NCBI GenBank assembly: GCA_018266835.1
Contig: JAFDZP010000002.1
Location: 572,419 to 636,418 of the forward strand
Direction of reading: 5' to 3'
Length of the DNA stretch: 64,000 nucleotides
Source of the DNA: Bacteroidota bacterium
GTDB lineage: Bacteria; Bacteroidota; Ignavibacteria; Tepidaquicellales; Tepidaquicellaceae
Made by a program: the position numbers and the translations under genes. The notes under the pieces are model-generated. The model had not been told where the DNA came from, ran no database searches, and saw only the letters and a program-made list of their open reading frames with translations. Below, in pieces: positions 17,376 to 26,273 of this stretch. Position 1 is the stretch's first letter. Each line of letters opens with the position of its first letter.

Positions 17376-19148
17376 ATGAAAAAGCCAATTTTAGTAGTTC
17401 TCTCATTTTTGCTTTTCTCCATTTCACTTCAGGCACAAAACCAAAAGTCATACATAAATAATAAAGATTTAATAAAAAAAACTTTTGAAACCAAAGGCGA
17501 AGTTTTTTTTAAATTCCTTTGCGCTTCTAAAAGTGATGTCAATAAAATCACTGAAATTATTTCCATCGATAATGTTAAAGACATTGTCATTGGCTATGAA
17601 GTCCGTGCTTTTGCAAATGAAAAAGAGTTCAATAAATTTCTTGAGTTTGGAATTGAATTCGAACTTCTGCCTCTTCCATGCGAATCAATCAAGGAACCTT
17701 TGAAGATGTCCGACAATGCAAAATCAGTTTCTGCATGGGACTCTTATCCTACCTATGATGCTTACATTACAATGATGAATAACTTCGCAGCAGCATATCC
17801 GAACATTTGCAAAATCGTTAACATCGGAACCACTGTACAAGGCAGACAGCTTTTGTTTGCTGTTATTTCTGACAGTGTCAGCTCACGAAAATCAAAGCCG
17901 AGATTTATGTATACATCTTCTATTCACGGAGATGAAGTTACAGGTTATATTTTAATGCTTCGTTTTATAGATACACTTCTTAGCAGCTATAGCGCAAACA
18001 ACCGACTTACCAATCTTGTAAAGAACTGTGAGATATGGATTTGCCCGCTTGCAAATCCCGACGGCACTTACAAAGGAGGCAACAGTACAGTAAACGGAGC
18101 AGTCCGTTACAATGCAAACAACATAGACTTAAACAGAAACTATCCTGACCCTGCTGCGGGACCGCACCCTGACGGTAATGCATACCAGCCTGAGACGATT
18201 GCGTTTATGAATATTGCAAATACATACAACTTTACCATGGGAGCAAACTTCCACGGCGGCGAAGAAGTTTATAATTACCCATGGGATACATGGGCAAGAC
18301 TTCATCCCGATGACGACTGGTCAATAAAAGTCGGCAAGCGATACGTTGATACAGTTCATGCAAACAGCTCAGGATACATGACTGCTATATTAGGTTATCC
18401 AAATTATCCGGGTCTTGTTGACGGTTATGCCTGGTACAGAATAACAGGAGGAAGACAGGACTGGATGAACTATTATAAAGGATGCCGTGAAGTTACAATT
18501 GAAATCTCCACAACAAAACTTTTACCCGCATCGCAGCTTCCTTCAAGATGGAATTACAATTTCAGATCGTTTATTAATCATGTCGGCGAATCATTGTATG
18601 GTATCAGAGGAATTATAAGCGACTCTGTGACAAATCTTCCTTTAAAAGGAAAAGTATCAGTGCTCGGCAAAGATATTCCCGATAGTACATGGATATTTTC
18701 TGATTCAACATGCGGAGACTATCACAGACTAATTGCTCCGGGTACTTACACTTTAACTTTTTCTGCAGCCAATCATTACTCAAAAACTATTTCAAGTATA
18801 AGAGCGCAGTATGATTCTACTACTATATTAGATGTAATCTTAAGACCTAATGCAGTTAACATTACCAATGAAAATAACACAGCATATTCATTTGAACTTA
18901 AACAAAATTTTCCGAATCCTTTTAATCCTTCAACAACTATAAAGTATTTTATTCCAACTAAGAATTTTGTAACTCTGAAAGTATATGATTCAAAGGGAAC
19001 TGAAGTTTCTAGAATTATAAATGAATATAAAGATTCAGGTGAATATGAAATTCAAATGAACAACGGTAATCTCAGCAGCGGCGTTTATTATTATAAATTA
19101 ACAGCAGGAGATTTTTCAGAGACAAAGAAAATGATTCTATTGAAGTAA
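17376..19148 (+). CDS. secreted M14 zinc carboxypeptidase with T9SS sorting domain
   Basis: The protein has a signal peptide (residues 1-20, ending SLQAQ), a pro-segment, and an M14 metallocarboxypeptidase domain. Zinc ligands are His184 and Glu187 in HGDE plus a later His in NFHGG; the substrate-binding Arg is in LNRNYPDP and the catalytic Glu in EVTIEIS. A carboxypeptidase regulatory-like beta domain follows around residues 410-490, and the last 85 residues are a type A T9SS sorting domain (NFPNPFNPSTTIKYF ... SSGVYYYKL ... KKMILLK). It is therefore exported, then secreted or attached to the cell surface, where it trims peptides. The sorting domain is nearly identical at DNA level to that of the next gene. 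Confidence 0.92.
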   Translation: MKKPILVVLSFLLFSISLQAQNQKSYINNKDLIKKTFETKGEVFFKFLCASKSDVNKITEIISIDNVKDIVIGYEVRAFANEKEFNKFLEFGIEFELLPLPCESIKEPLKMSDNAKSVSAWDSYPTYDAYITMMNNFAAAYPNICKIVNIGTTVQGRQLLFAVISDSVSSRKSKPRFMYTSSIHGDEVTGYILMLRFIDTLLSSYSANNRLTNLVKNCEIWICPLANPDGTYKGGNSTVNGAVRYNANNIDLNRNYPDPAAGPHPDGNAYQPETIAFMNIANTYNFTMGANFHGGEEVYNYPWDTWARLHPDDDWSIKVGKRYVDTVHANSSGYMTAILGYPNYPGLVDGYAWYRITGGRQDWMNYYKGCREVTIEISTTKLLPASQLPSRWNYNFRSFINHVGESLYGIRGIISDSVTNLPLKGKVSVLGKDIPDSTWIFSDSTCGDYHRLIAPGTYTLTFSAANHYSKTISSIRAQYDSTTILDVILRPNAVNITNENNTAYSFELKQNFPNPFNPSTTIKYFIPTKNFVTLKVYDSKGTEVSRIINEYKDSGEYEIQMNNGNLSSGVYYYKLTAGDFSETKKMILLK

Positions 19149-19184
19149 TTTTTTCAAAATTGATTTCTATTTAAAGAAAGAATT

Positions 19185-20048
19185 ATGAAAGACAAATTAC
19201 GGTTATCAAACTTTGCTGCGCTTGTTTTCTTAAATTTAATATTAGGCTCAGTCCAAATTTATTCGCAGCCTGTTTTATTTGATTTTGATAATGCCCCTCT
19301 TTACACAAGCTTCCCAATTGACCAGACAGCCGGGGGAATTACAGCGCATTTCACGGCAACAGGGCAAGGGTATTCAATTCAAAATGCAAATGCTCTTGGT
19401 TTTACTCCAACAGGATTTTCAGGCAGAATACTTTATCCAAATAGTATATATCTTTCCGATATTACTATTCAGTTTGATCAATTAATTTCTGACTTCTCCA
19501 TTCTTTATTGCTGTCAGGAACTTGGCTGCGATGACGCAGCAACGATGAAAGTAACCGCTTACAAAAACGGCGCGTTAATTGGTTTCAATACCCGCACGGC
19601 TACTTATCCCGGAACCTATCCTGTTGATACTTTAAAATGTTCATTCGCTCAGGGATTTAATAGCGTTGTTCTACATTACCAACAGAGACCTCCTACTTGT
19701 CAGGATTACGGAGTAATTTACTTAGCAGATAAAATGCAGGTAACATCTTTAGTCGTAAATGTAAATTCTGCTAATAGCAATATTACAAACTTTGGATTGG
19801 TACAGAACTATCCTAACCCTTTTAATCCTTCAACCACTATAAAATATTTTATTCCAACTAAAAATTTTGTAACACTTAAAATTTACGATTCAAAAGGAAC
19901 TGAAGTAATGACCATTGTTAACGAATATAAAGATACAGGTGAATATGAAATTCAATTAAACAATACAAATCTCAGCAGCGGAGTTTATTATTATAAATTA
20001 ATTGCAGGAGATTTTTCTGAGACTAAGAAAATGATTATTCTGAAATAA
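19185..20048 (+). CDS. secreted T9SS cargo protein of unknown function
   Basis: The 287-residue product has a signal peptide (about residues 1-28), a beta-rich middle domain (about 30-195) with cysteine pairs such as CCQELGC, and a type A T9SS sorting domain from about residue 203 to the end. I do not recognise the middle domain; its length and pattern (FDFDNAPLYTSFP ... ITIQFDQLISDFSILYCCQ) resemble extracellular jelly-roll or lectin-like modules but no catalytic motif is visible. It is 36 bases after the carboxypeptidase gene and probably co-transcribed, ending at a strong terminator. Confidence 0.82.
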   Translation: MKDKLRLSNFAALVFLNLILGSVQIYSQPVLFDFDNAPLYTSFPIDQTAGGITAHFTATGQGYSIQNANALGFTPTGFSGRILYPNSIYLSDITIQFDQLISDFSILYCCQELGCDDAATMKVTAYKNGALIGFNTRTATYPGTYPVDTLKCSFAQGFNSVVLHYQQRPPTCQDYGVIYLADKMQVTSLVVNVNSANSNITNFGLVQNYPNPFNPSTTIKYFIPTKNFVTLKIYDSKGTEVMTIVNEYKDTGEYEIQLNNTNLSSGVYYYKLIAGDFSETKKMIILK

Positions 20049-20081
20049 AAACTTCTTTCCAAAAATAATTATTCCAAATAA

Positions 20082-20105
20082 AGCCTGTCACAAACAGGCT
20101 TTTTT
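20082..20105 (+). terminator. intrinsic terminator
   Basis: AGCCTGT at 20082-20088 pairs with ACAGGCT at 20094-20100, followed by a T run. It closes the two-gene T9SS cargo unit. Confidence 0.85.
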
Positions 20106-20178
20106 ATTCATAACTCTCCGCTATAATGAATTTTTACTTTGCTTCAATTAAGGTAAATTACTTAAAGAAAATTTATTG

Positions 20179-21120
20179 ATGCAAAAATATGTATGCGCTA
20201 TCGGCGGCATTAACTTAGACGTTAAAGGTATATCCAACGCCGGAGCAAAAGCAGATTCGAATATAGGCAAAGTTCATTTCACTCCCGGAGGAGTTGCCCG
20301 TAACATTTCCGAAAATCTAGCTAAGTTAAAAGTCCCAGTTTATCTTCTCGGCTGCATAGGCGATGATGCAAACGGAAAACTCATTGAAGAAAAAGCAAAG
20401 CAGAGTGGAATAAACACTGAACATGTTTTAAAAAGTCCCGATGTAAATACTTCTGTTTATCTTTCAATCTCAGACAGCGAAGGAAATCTTGTTGCTGCAG
20501 TTAACGATATGACTGAATCAATTAAGCTGATAAACCTCGAATACCTTAAGGAAAAAACCGATGTTATAAAGAACAGCAAAATTATTTTTGCAGATACAAA
20601 TCTCTCTGAAAGTTCGCTTCAGTATATAATTACAATTGCCAATGAGTACAAGATTCCACTATACATTGATACTGTTTCAATAGAAAAATCGAACCGTGTT
20701 AAAAATTTAACAGGTGAAATAATTTATCTCTCGCCAAACTTAAATGAATTCAATAATCTCTTTGGGGAATTTAATATAGACAGGATTAATTTTAAAATTG
20801 ATAATCCCGAATACCAGAAATACAATTCCATCATTCTCAAACGAGGAGATAAGGGAATAGTTTACATAGATGTAAAGAACAAAAAAATAAAATTCTTCCC
20901 TGCATTTCCTATGGAAGCAGTTGAGCCTAATGGCGCCGGAGATGCATTCAACGCAGGATTTATTTACGGGCTAATAAAAAGCTATGAAGAATACGATTCT
21001 ATTCAGCTTGGTATCTGCGCAGCATACTACACTTTAAAATCAGTTCATTCAGTTTCAGAAAAATTAACAGAAGAAAATTTAACACAATTATTTAACAGGA
21101 AAACACAAAATGAGTTTTAA
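20179..21120 (+). CDS. psuK: PfkB-family pseudouridine kinase
   Basis: This PfkB-type sugar kinase would phosphorylate pseudouridine to pseudouridine 5'-phosphate, the substrate of the next gene. Visible family marks are the N-terminal GGINLDVKG and the GGVARNISENLAKL substrate segment, and the C-terminal NGAGDAFNAGF with the catalytic Asp (around residue 255). The ATG at 20179 gives 313 residues and is preferred over an in-frame TTG one codon upstream. Its 3' end overlaps psuG by 11 bases, so the pair is coupled. The specificity call rests on this pairing; the kinase domain alone would only say ribokinase-like. Confidence 0.9.
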   Translation: MQKYVCAIGGINLDVKGISNAGAKADSNIGKVHFTPGGVARNISENLAKLKVPVYLLGCIGDDANGKLIEEKAKQSGINTEHVLKSPDVNTSVYLSISDSEGNLVAAVNDMTESIKLINLEYLKEKTDVIKNSKIIFADTNLSESSLQYIITIANEYKIPLYIDTVSIEKSNRVKNLTGEIIYLSPNLNEFNNLFGEFNIDRINFKIDNPEYQKYNSIILKRGDKGIVYIDVKNKKIKFFPAFPMEAVEPNGAGDAFNAGFIYGLIKSYEEYDSIQLGICAAYYTLKSVHSVSEKLTEENLTQLFNRKTQNEF

Positions 21121-22018
21121 TAAATTTTTAGAAATATCCGAAGAAGTACAATCAGCTTTAAACGAAAATAAACCTATCGTTGCGCTTGAGTCAACAATCA
21201 TTTCGCACGGAATGCCTTATCCTCAGAACTATGAAACTGCAAAGGAAGTTGAAGACACAGTCAGAAAAAACGGAGCCATACCTGCTACAATTGCAATCCT
21301 CGGCGGAAAAATAAAAATCGGACTTGGTGAAGATGACTTGCAAATCCTCTCCAACAGCAAAGATATTTTAAAAGCATCGCGCAGAGATATTCCAGTAATC
21401 GTTTCTCAAAAACTTAATGCAGCTACAACTGTTTCCGCAACAATGATTTGCGCTGCTCTTGCCGGACTCAAAATTTTTGCTACCGGCGGCATCGGCGGAG
21501 TACATCGCAAAGGCAATGAATCATTTGATATCTCAGCTGACTTAACTGAACTCTCACAGACAAACATTGCAGTTGTATCTGCAGGAGTAAAGTCAATTTT
21601 AGATATCGGCTTAACACTTGAATATCTTGAAACACTCGGAGTTCCTGTTATCGGTTACAATACCAATGAGTTCCCTGCATTTTATACACGGCAGTCAGGG
21701 TTCAAAGTAAATTATAATTTAAATACTCCCGAGAAAATCGGAAGCATGATTAAAACAAAATGGGAGCTCGGGCTTAACGGCGGAGTAATAGTTGCCAATC
21801 CGATACCCGAAGAATTTTCAATGGATAAAAATAAAATCGATAGCGCCATTGAAAAAGCATTAAAGAATGCAGATGAAAAAGGAATTAAAGGCAAAGATGT
21901 TACACCGTTTCTCTTGGGAGAAATCAAAAATATTACAGGCGGTTCAAGTCTTGATTCCAACATAAGGCTTGTATTAAATAATGCAAAATTAGCTGCAGAA
22001 GTATCGCAATATTTGTAA
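21110..22018 (+). CDS. psuG: pseudouridine-5'-phosphate glycosidase
   Basis: PsuG breaks the C-C glycosidic bond of pseudouridine 5'-phosphate to uracil and ribose 5-phosphate, recycling modified RNA bases. The family signature is obvious: VALESTIISHGMPYPQN near residue 23, NGAIPATIAILGG, ATGGIGGVHR and GVPVIGYNTNEFPAFY. At 302 residues it is full length. It follows psuK with an 11-base overlap. No pseudouridine transporter is present next to it. Confidence 0.96.
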   Translation: MSFNKFLEISEEVQSALNENKPIVALESTIISHGMPYPQNYETAKEVEDTVRKNGAIPATIAILGGKIKIGLGEDDLQILSNSKDILKASRRDIPVIVSQKLNAATTVSATMICAALAGLKIFATGGIGGVHRKGNESFDISADLTELSQTNIAVVSAGVKSILDIGLTLEYLETLGVPVIGYNTNEFPAFYTRQSGFKVNYNLNTPEKIGSMIKTKWELGLNGGVIVANPIPEEFSMDKNKIDSAIEKALKNADEKGIKGKDVTPFLLGEIKNITGGSSLDSNIRLVLNNAKLAAEVSQYL

Positions 22019-22052
22019 AAATAAATTGATGTAATATTTGGGTTAATTAGGT

Positions 22053-22060
22053 TATCTTTG
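22053..22060 (+). promoter_or_regulatory. Bacteroidetes-type -7 promoter element
   Basis: TATCTTTG fits the TAnnTTTG consensus used by the primary sigma factor of Bacteroidetes-type bacteria. It lies 23 bases before the start codon of the following secreted protein. A matching upstream TTG exists but its spacing (about 24 bases) is somewhat long. Confidence 0.5.
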
Positions 22061-22082
22061 TTGACCTAAAATTTAATCCCCA

Positions 22083-22904
22083 ATGAAAATCTCTAAATTT
22101 GTAATTATTGTATTAGTATTACTTTCTTCTTTTGCACTTTATGAAACTCTGGAAGCGTACAGCGGCGGAATCACCGGTCGTACAAAAAAATCAGGCAGCT
22201 CACCCGGCTGCACATGCCACGGCACTTTACCAACAACAAGTGTAAGCGTCATTATATCTGGTCCAACTTCTGTTGCTGCCGGCGATACGGCAACATATAG
22301 GTTAAAACTTTTCGGCGGTCCTTTAGTCGGCGGCGGATGTAATATTGCTGCACAAACAGGAACGCTTCAATTAAGCTATCTTGAATCTCAATTACAATTA
22401 TTATCAGGTGAGATAACTCATACTTCGCCCAAACTTTCTGTCGGAGGCGATACAATACGATGGACTTTCAAGTACAAAGCTCCTAATTCACCCAACACAA
22501 AGGATTCAATTTTTGCCAATGGTAACTCAGTAAATATGGCAAGCGGCTCCAGCGGAGATGCATGGAACTACGCAAATAATTTTGTTATAAATATTGTTCC
22601 TCCAACCTCTATTGTAAAAAATACTGAGACGGTTGAAAACTATAAGCTTTCACAAAATTATCCTAATCCTTTTAACCCAACTACAAAGATTAATTTTTCA
22701 GTACCGAAAAGCGGATTTGTAACATTAAAGCTTTATGATAATCTCGGCAGAGAAGTCGCAGATCTTGTGAACGGTAACTTATCACAAGGCAGTTATGAAG
22801 TTACAATGGATGCCTCAACTTATGAGCTGACAAGTGGTATGTATTATTACCGGCTTGAAGCCAACGGTTTCAGCGAATCAAAGAAGATGATACTGGCGAA
22901 GTAA
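22083..22904 (+). CDS. choice-of-anchor V-like domain protein with T9SS sorting domain
   Basis: After a signal peptide the protein shows the start pattern GGITGRTKKSG....CTCHG, typical of the so-called choice-of-anchor V (Reeler-like) extracellular domain, followed by a beta-rich segment up to about residue 185 and then a type A T9SS sorting domain (YPNPFNPTTKINF ... SGMYYYRLEANGFSESKKM). The CTCH site is one residue shorter than a c-type heme motif, so I do not call it a cytochrome. The function is unknown; location at or outside the cell surface is well supported. 273 residues; ATG at 22083 shortly after a good -7 box. Confidence 0.82.
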   Translation: MKISKFVIIVLVLLSSFALYETLEAYSGGITGRTKKSGSSPGCTCHGTLPTTSVSVIISGPTSVAAGDTATYRLKLFGGPLVGGGCNIAAQTGTLQLSYLESQLQLLSGEITHTSPKLSVGGDTIRWTFKYKAPNSPNTKDSIFANGNSVNMASGSSGDAWNYANNFVINIVPPTSIVKNTETVENYKLSQNYPNPFNPTTKINFSVPKSGFVTLKLYDNLGREVADLVNGNLSQGSYEVTMDASTYELTSGMYYYRLEANGFSESKKMILAK

Positions 22905-22931
22905 TAGTTTATTTTTTTCTAGGTATTATAT

Positions 22932-22965
22932 AAAGCAGCTTGCCTTTGGTGACTGCTTTTTTTAT
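22932..22965 (+). terminator. intrinsic terminator
   Basis: AAAGCAG at 22932-22938 pairs with CTGCTTT at 22953-22959, followed by a T run. It follows the choice-of-anchor gene by 28 bases. Confidence 0.7.
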
Positions 22966-23428
22966 TTGAAGTAAAGTAACATTATTGTCACATTCTTTAA
23001 TTCCGGCTCATTTTCAACACTATTCGTTTTAAAAAAAATATAATTTTGATGAGTTTTTGACGGATTCTTTAATTCCGGTTCGTTTTTGCACATCCCTCTC
23101 TAATATTCAAAAGTCGCATTATTGTCACATTCTTTTATTCTCACTACCTGATTTTGAACTTCTCCTTTCTATTTATAAAAGTCGCATTATTGTCACATTC
23201 TTTCATTCCCTCCTATTTTCAACAATTTCATTTCAATTAATTTTCCATTTTGATGAATTTTTGACGGGTTTTTCTGCAAAATAAAATCTCTCTCTTTTTA
23301 TTAAATGTCTGTCAATAAATTACAAATAAAAAAATTATAATTCATTAAGAACTTCCCTATTAGTAGGTATAGGGATTTTATAAAAATTTTCCCTTTAAAC
23401 CCGTTTTAAATTTTCATATTTTGAAGAA
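22966..23428. repeat. intergenic region with short dispersed repeats
   Basis: No credible gene is seen here. The motif CATTATTGTCACATTCTTT occurs three times in direct orientation (22980-22998, 23117-23135, 23185-23203), and a shorter copy is found far away at 52406-52420. A second motif, starting TTTTGATGA and continuing with TTTTTGACGG, occurs at 23044-23070 and, longer with a CTGCAAAATAA end, at 23248-23284; relatives lie at 52478-52514 and 57673-57710. A third, TTCCCTATTAGTAGG, is at 23353-23367. The tract ends at the island boundary. Confidence 0.75.
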
Positions 23429-23472
23429 AATTCGGGATGTAGATCAGTTGGCTAGATCGCATGCATGGGGTG
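23429..23472 (+). other. attL: left end of the island, truncated tRNA-Pro copy
   Basis: These 44 bases are identical to 44629-44672, which is the 5' half of tRNA-Pro through the anticodon loop. After 23472 the tRNA sequence stops matching. The remnant continues with GGTGG and, after a 14-base gap, CCACTCAT, which loosely resembles the T-arm. This is the expected product of site-specific integration in the anticodon loop: the original 5' half stays here, and the island supplies a new 5' half at its other end. Confidence 0.9.
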
Positions 23473-23517
23473 GTGGTCTATCGGTATTTTCCACTCATAA
23501 TTGAACTATTTTCCCGT

Positions 23518-23538
23518 AATTTGGTACCAATTTGGTAC
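23518..23538 (+). promoter_or_regulatory. integrase arm-type site pair (left)
   Basis: Two direct copies of AATTTGGTAC (23518-23527 and 23529-23538) are phased by 11 bp, one helical turn. The same motif lies near the right end at 44538-44559. Such repeats about 50-130 bp from the core are typical of integrase arm-binding sites; the assignment is inferred from position. Confidence 0.6.
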
Positions 23539-23600
23539 TTAGTTCGAGCTTAAACCTAATTTTTTCTAAATAGAAGAAACATTCTAAATTTGAAAAAGTT

Positions 23601-24626
23601 ATGTTTATCACAAAAGCTCGTAACGGTTACTTCTATCTTTACTACAATACAAATGGTAAAAGAAAGAAAGTCTCAACCTTAACCAAAAACAAGTCTCAGG
23701 CTTTAAAGTTTTTAAAGGACTTTAACCAAGATATCAAACCTATTATTCCTATCCCAAAGAGCTACTCCCTCTCGGAACTTCGCACTCCAATTCTGAATTA
23801 TGTTCAAAGTAATTATGCAAAGGACACATTAGCACAGTATATTACCACGTTCAAAAACTTAATAAGAATTTTAGGTGATATAAAATTAGAGCAATTTGGA
23901 ATAATGGAAATGGAGCATTATAAGAATATACGTTCTAAAGAAGTAAAAAAGACAACATGCAACATTGATATAAAAAATACAAAAGCAATTATAAATCTTG
24001 CCATTAAATTGGAGCTAATTACAGAAAATAAAATTTCAAAGGTGAAGAAATTTCATATCGGAGAAAGCAAGATTTTATCAATGAGTGAAACGGAAGTAAA
24101 GAAACTATTGGAAGCAATTGATAATCCAATGTTGTTAAACATAGTAAAGGTAGGACTATATTCCGGATGCAGAATTTCTGAGATATTAAATATCCAAAGA
24201 GATGATATAAATTTTAACAGCAGAATTTTAACAATTTCAAACAAAGAATCATTTAACACAAAAACTAAACTCAATAGAACAATTCCGCTAAGTGAAGAAT
24301 TTTCACAGCTATTGAAATCAATTTTAGCAACGAAAAAATCGACAGATAACTATTATCTATTTACTGATAAGAGAAAAAATAAATATACCCGAGGAGCAAT
24401 AGCTAAATTATTTAAACCATATATTCTCAAAGCAGGATTGAACAACAAATTTCATTTTCACTGTCTCAGACATACTTTCATTACACTACTCATAAAAAAA
24501 GGTGTAAGCATAAACTATGTGAAAGAGCTTGCCGGTCATACCGACATTAAAACTACTATGAATTATATACACATAGTTACAGATGATTTAAGGGACGCTG
24601 TGAGTAAAATTAATATTACTTTATAA
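23601..24626 (+). CDS. int: tyrosine recombinase (island integrase)
   Basis: The 341-residue protein has an N-terminal arm-binding-type domain, a SAM-like core-binding domain (about 55-150) and a catalytic domain with all active-site residues: Arg191 in GCRISEIL, His287 and Arg290 in HCLRH, His313 in LAGHTD, and nucleophile Tyr322 in MNYIH. It points inward from the left end, 128 bases from the truncated tRNA copy, and is the enzyme expected to recombine the two 44-bp repeats. No excisionase is obvious beside it; the small ribbon-helix-helix-like gene near the right end is a possible accessory factor. ATG start at 23601. Confidence 0.95.
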   Translation: MFITKARNGYFYLYYNTNGKRKKVSTLTKNKSQALKFLKDFNQDIKPIIPIPKSYSLSELRTPILNYVQSNYAKDTLAQYITTFKNLIRILGDIKLEQFGIMEMEHYKNIRSKEVKKTTCNIDIKNTKAIINLAIKLELITENKISKVKKFHIGESKILSMSETEVKKLLEAIDNPMLLNIVKVGLYSGCRISEILNIQRDDINFNSRILTISNKESFNTKTKLNRTIPLSEEFSQLLKSILATKKSTDNYYLFTDKRKNKYTRGAIAKLFKPYILKAGLNNKFHFHCLRHTFITLLIKKGVSINYVKELAGHTDIKTTMNYIHIVTDDLRDAVSKINITL

Positions 24627-24747
24627 AAACATAATCGGAGTTTTTATCTCTATTCTCATAGTGTTGAGTTCTAAAAATATTTATCAGTTTATTTTAAGAT
24701 CAAAACAAAAAAATCCTTCCACTTAGTTGGACTTTTAGCAAGCATTT

Positions 24748-24867
24748 GGAAGAGTTTTTTAACAATCGAAGGTGTGAATTTTTAAGTACACTGGAACAGT
24801 CAAAAATTGTTTGTTTAGTTGTTTAAAACCTTAATTGTAACGAAATTTCAACTCTTCCAGTACTTAA
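24748..24867. repeat. nested inverted repeats in the int-polymerase intergenic region
   Basis: This 345-base gap between the integrase and the palm-like gene is non-coding. GGAAGAGTT at 24748-24756 is inverted as AACTCTTCC at 24850-24858, and TTAAGTACACTGG at 24782-24794 is inverted (with one base removed) as CCAGTACTTAA at 24857-24867. These run directly into the repeat tract that follows. The organisation resembles a replication or transfer origin, which is an inference. Confidence 0.6.
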
Positions 24868-24904
24868 CGACTTACTAATGGATAGGATAGGATAGGATAG
24901 GATG
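24865..24904 (+). repeat. origin-like repeat tract, left copy
   Basis: The 20-mer TAACGACTTACTAATGGATA at 24865-24884 runs into four copies of GGATA plus GGATG (24880-24904). The same 20-mer is present in exact inverted orientation at 44308-44327, next to another short tandem repeat. In the excised circle the two would flank the attachment site and integrase. Confidence 0.75.
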
Positions 24905-24971
24905 TAGAAGAGAGAGTGTGTTGTATATGTCTTTATGTGTATAGATAAGTATAATGATATAAGCATTACAG

Positions 24972-26264
24972 TTAAGCTATAACAGGATAAAAGCCCATGA
25001 TATTTTTATACTCTCTTCTCATCACTCTTTTTAACTCACCTTCATATCGTCGGTCTATAATGAAAGAATCGTGCACACACAGAACTAAAATATCTCTCTC
25101 GGCAAAATGAAGTAAAATTTTGTTCGCTATATTAGAGTCAAGGTTCATCAAAAGATGGCATTTCTTTGTGAACATATCTTGCTCAATCACTCGGTTTCGT
25201 TTTATGAAATTATCAAAGTAAACTTTCAATACTGAATTTGTTAAGGTTGTATCAGGCAAATACTGCCTCAAATTACTATCAATTAAATCTTTCCGTATTG
25301 CTTTGTATGCTTCATTGATGCTTCCAGAATTAATGCAAATGAGAGAAATATGTTTATAAATTTTTCTTTTCTCAGGTGTAATATTAGGCTCTGCTGCATA
25401 AGGGTCTTTTGATAATTTCTTCCGTCTTAGGTTATATAACATTCCTATATGTAACCCGCTGTAATCAAGCTCAACTGTCGAATGTCCATCTATGTGGAAA
25501 TACTTTCTTACAGCTTTAGGCATGTTACATTCCACTCCTCTATAAAATCGTCCTTCTTTGTTAAAGTTAGTATTGAATATTCTTACAAGATATGTTTTGC
25601 GTAAAGGAATAGTAAAGTTGCCACCCGCTAAATTAGTCGGAATTCTTTGCGAGTACATCTTAATACTATCGGCATGTTCGTAGTATAACTCAGCCGGTAT
25701 ATTTTTTATTGATATCCTATGCCTTTCACGAACATCGGAATATTTTTCCATGTCTCTTTTCATAGCTCTTGTTAAAGTTGTATCGTTATAACTTGTATCT
25801 ATTTTATCCCCGGATGAATTTACTGTTCTTAATATAATGAAGTTTGAAGGTCTGAGGTTTATAACTTCACTTTCATCAACAGAATTAATAAAAGAGATTA
25901 AAGAAGGTTTGGGCGTGTATCCTGTTGTAACCCGCTTTGTTATATGCGGTTTTATTTCCAAGTAACCTTGTCTTACTAACTCATCAAGCAACGAACGAAC
26001 AACTGCATAGGTTTGATGATCCGGGTAATAATCACGAGGTCTTTCAGCGTACCATTGTTTGTTTTTCTGTATTATCAAAGGTCTGTTCTGAGCTAGTGCA
26101 AACTTCAAATTAACAAGCAGATTAATCAGAAAATCTTTTTTGTTCTGAAGTAGTCTGTTACCTACATCTAATTTTTCAAATAGCTCATCAGCTTTTCTTT
26201 TTAATGCTTCATTGTTTGAGTAAAACTCAAAGTTGTGACGTAAATCTTTTTCTATAAGTGCCAT
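24972..26264 (-). CDS. island protein with family A polymerase/T7 RNA polymerase-like palm motifs
   Basis: I do not recognise a named gene. The C-terminal half has two motifs spaced as in the palm of family A polymerases: VELDYSGLH (264-272), like motif A with its metal-binding Asp, and VHDSF (397-401), like motif C of PolA (VHDE) and T7-type RNA polymerase (HDSF). Between them, a basic segment at 299-326 could be the motif B helix. The N-terminal half has no exonuclease motif; residues 75-115 look like a winged-helix DNA-binding part. At 430 residues it would be a minimal polymerase or primase, fitting a replication role for the excised island. Similar proteins are, to my memory, found in integrative elements. 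A hairpin lies just before the ATG at 26264. Confidence 0.6.
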   Translation of the reverse strand: MALIEKDLRHNFEFYSNNEALKRKADELFEKLDVGNRLLQNKKDFLINLLVNLKFALAQNRPLIIQKNKQWYAERPRDYYPDHQTYAVVRSLLDELVRQGYLEIKPHITKRVTTGYTPKPSLISFINSVDESEVINLRPSNFIILRTVNSSGDKIDTSYNDTTLTRAMKRDMEKYSDVRERHRISIKNIPAELYYEHADSIKMYSQRIPTNLAGGNFTIPLRKTYLVRIFNTNFNKEGRFYRGVECNMPKAVRKYFHIDGHSTVELDYSGLHIGMLYNLRRKKLSKDPYAAEPNITPEKRKIYKHISLICINSGSINEAYKAIRKDLIDSNLRQYLPDTTLTNSVLKVYFDNFIKRNRVIEQDMFTKKCHLLMNLDSNIANKILLHFAERDILVLCVHDSFIIDRRYEGELKRVMRREYKNIMGFYPVIA

Positions 26265-26273
26265 TGTAAAAGT

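Noticed and set aside
22083-22904. Possible c-type cytochrome from CTCHG motif
   Set aside because: The spacing is C-x-C-H, not C-x-x-C-H, so covalent heme attachment is not expected.
22980-23203. Possible CRISPR array from three direct repeats
   Set aside because: The intervals (137 and 68 bases) are irregular, the repeats are only 19 bases, and one copy is found far away alone; no cas genes are present.
23057-23284. 75-codon frame in the repeat region before the island
   Set aside because: It consists mostly of the dispersed repeat motifs themselves and has no ribosome site or coding pattern.
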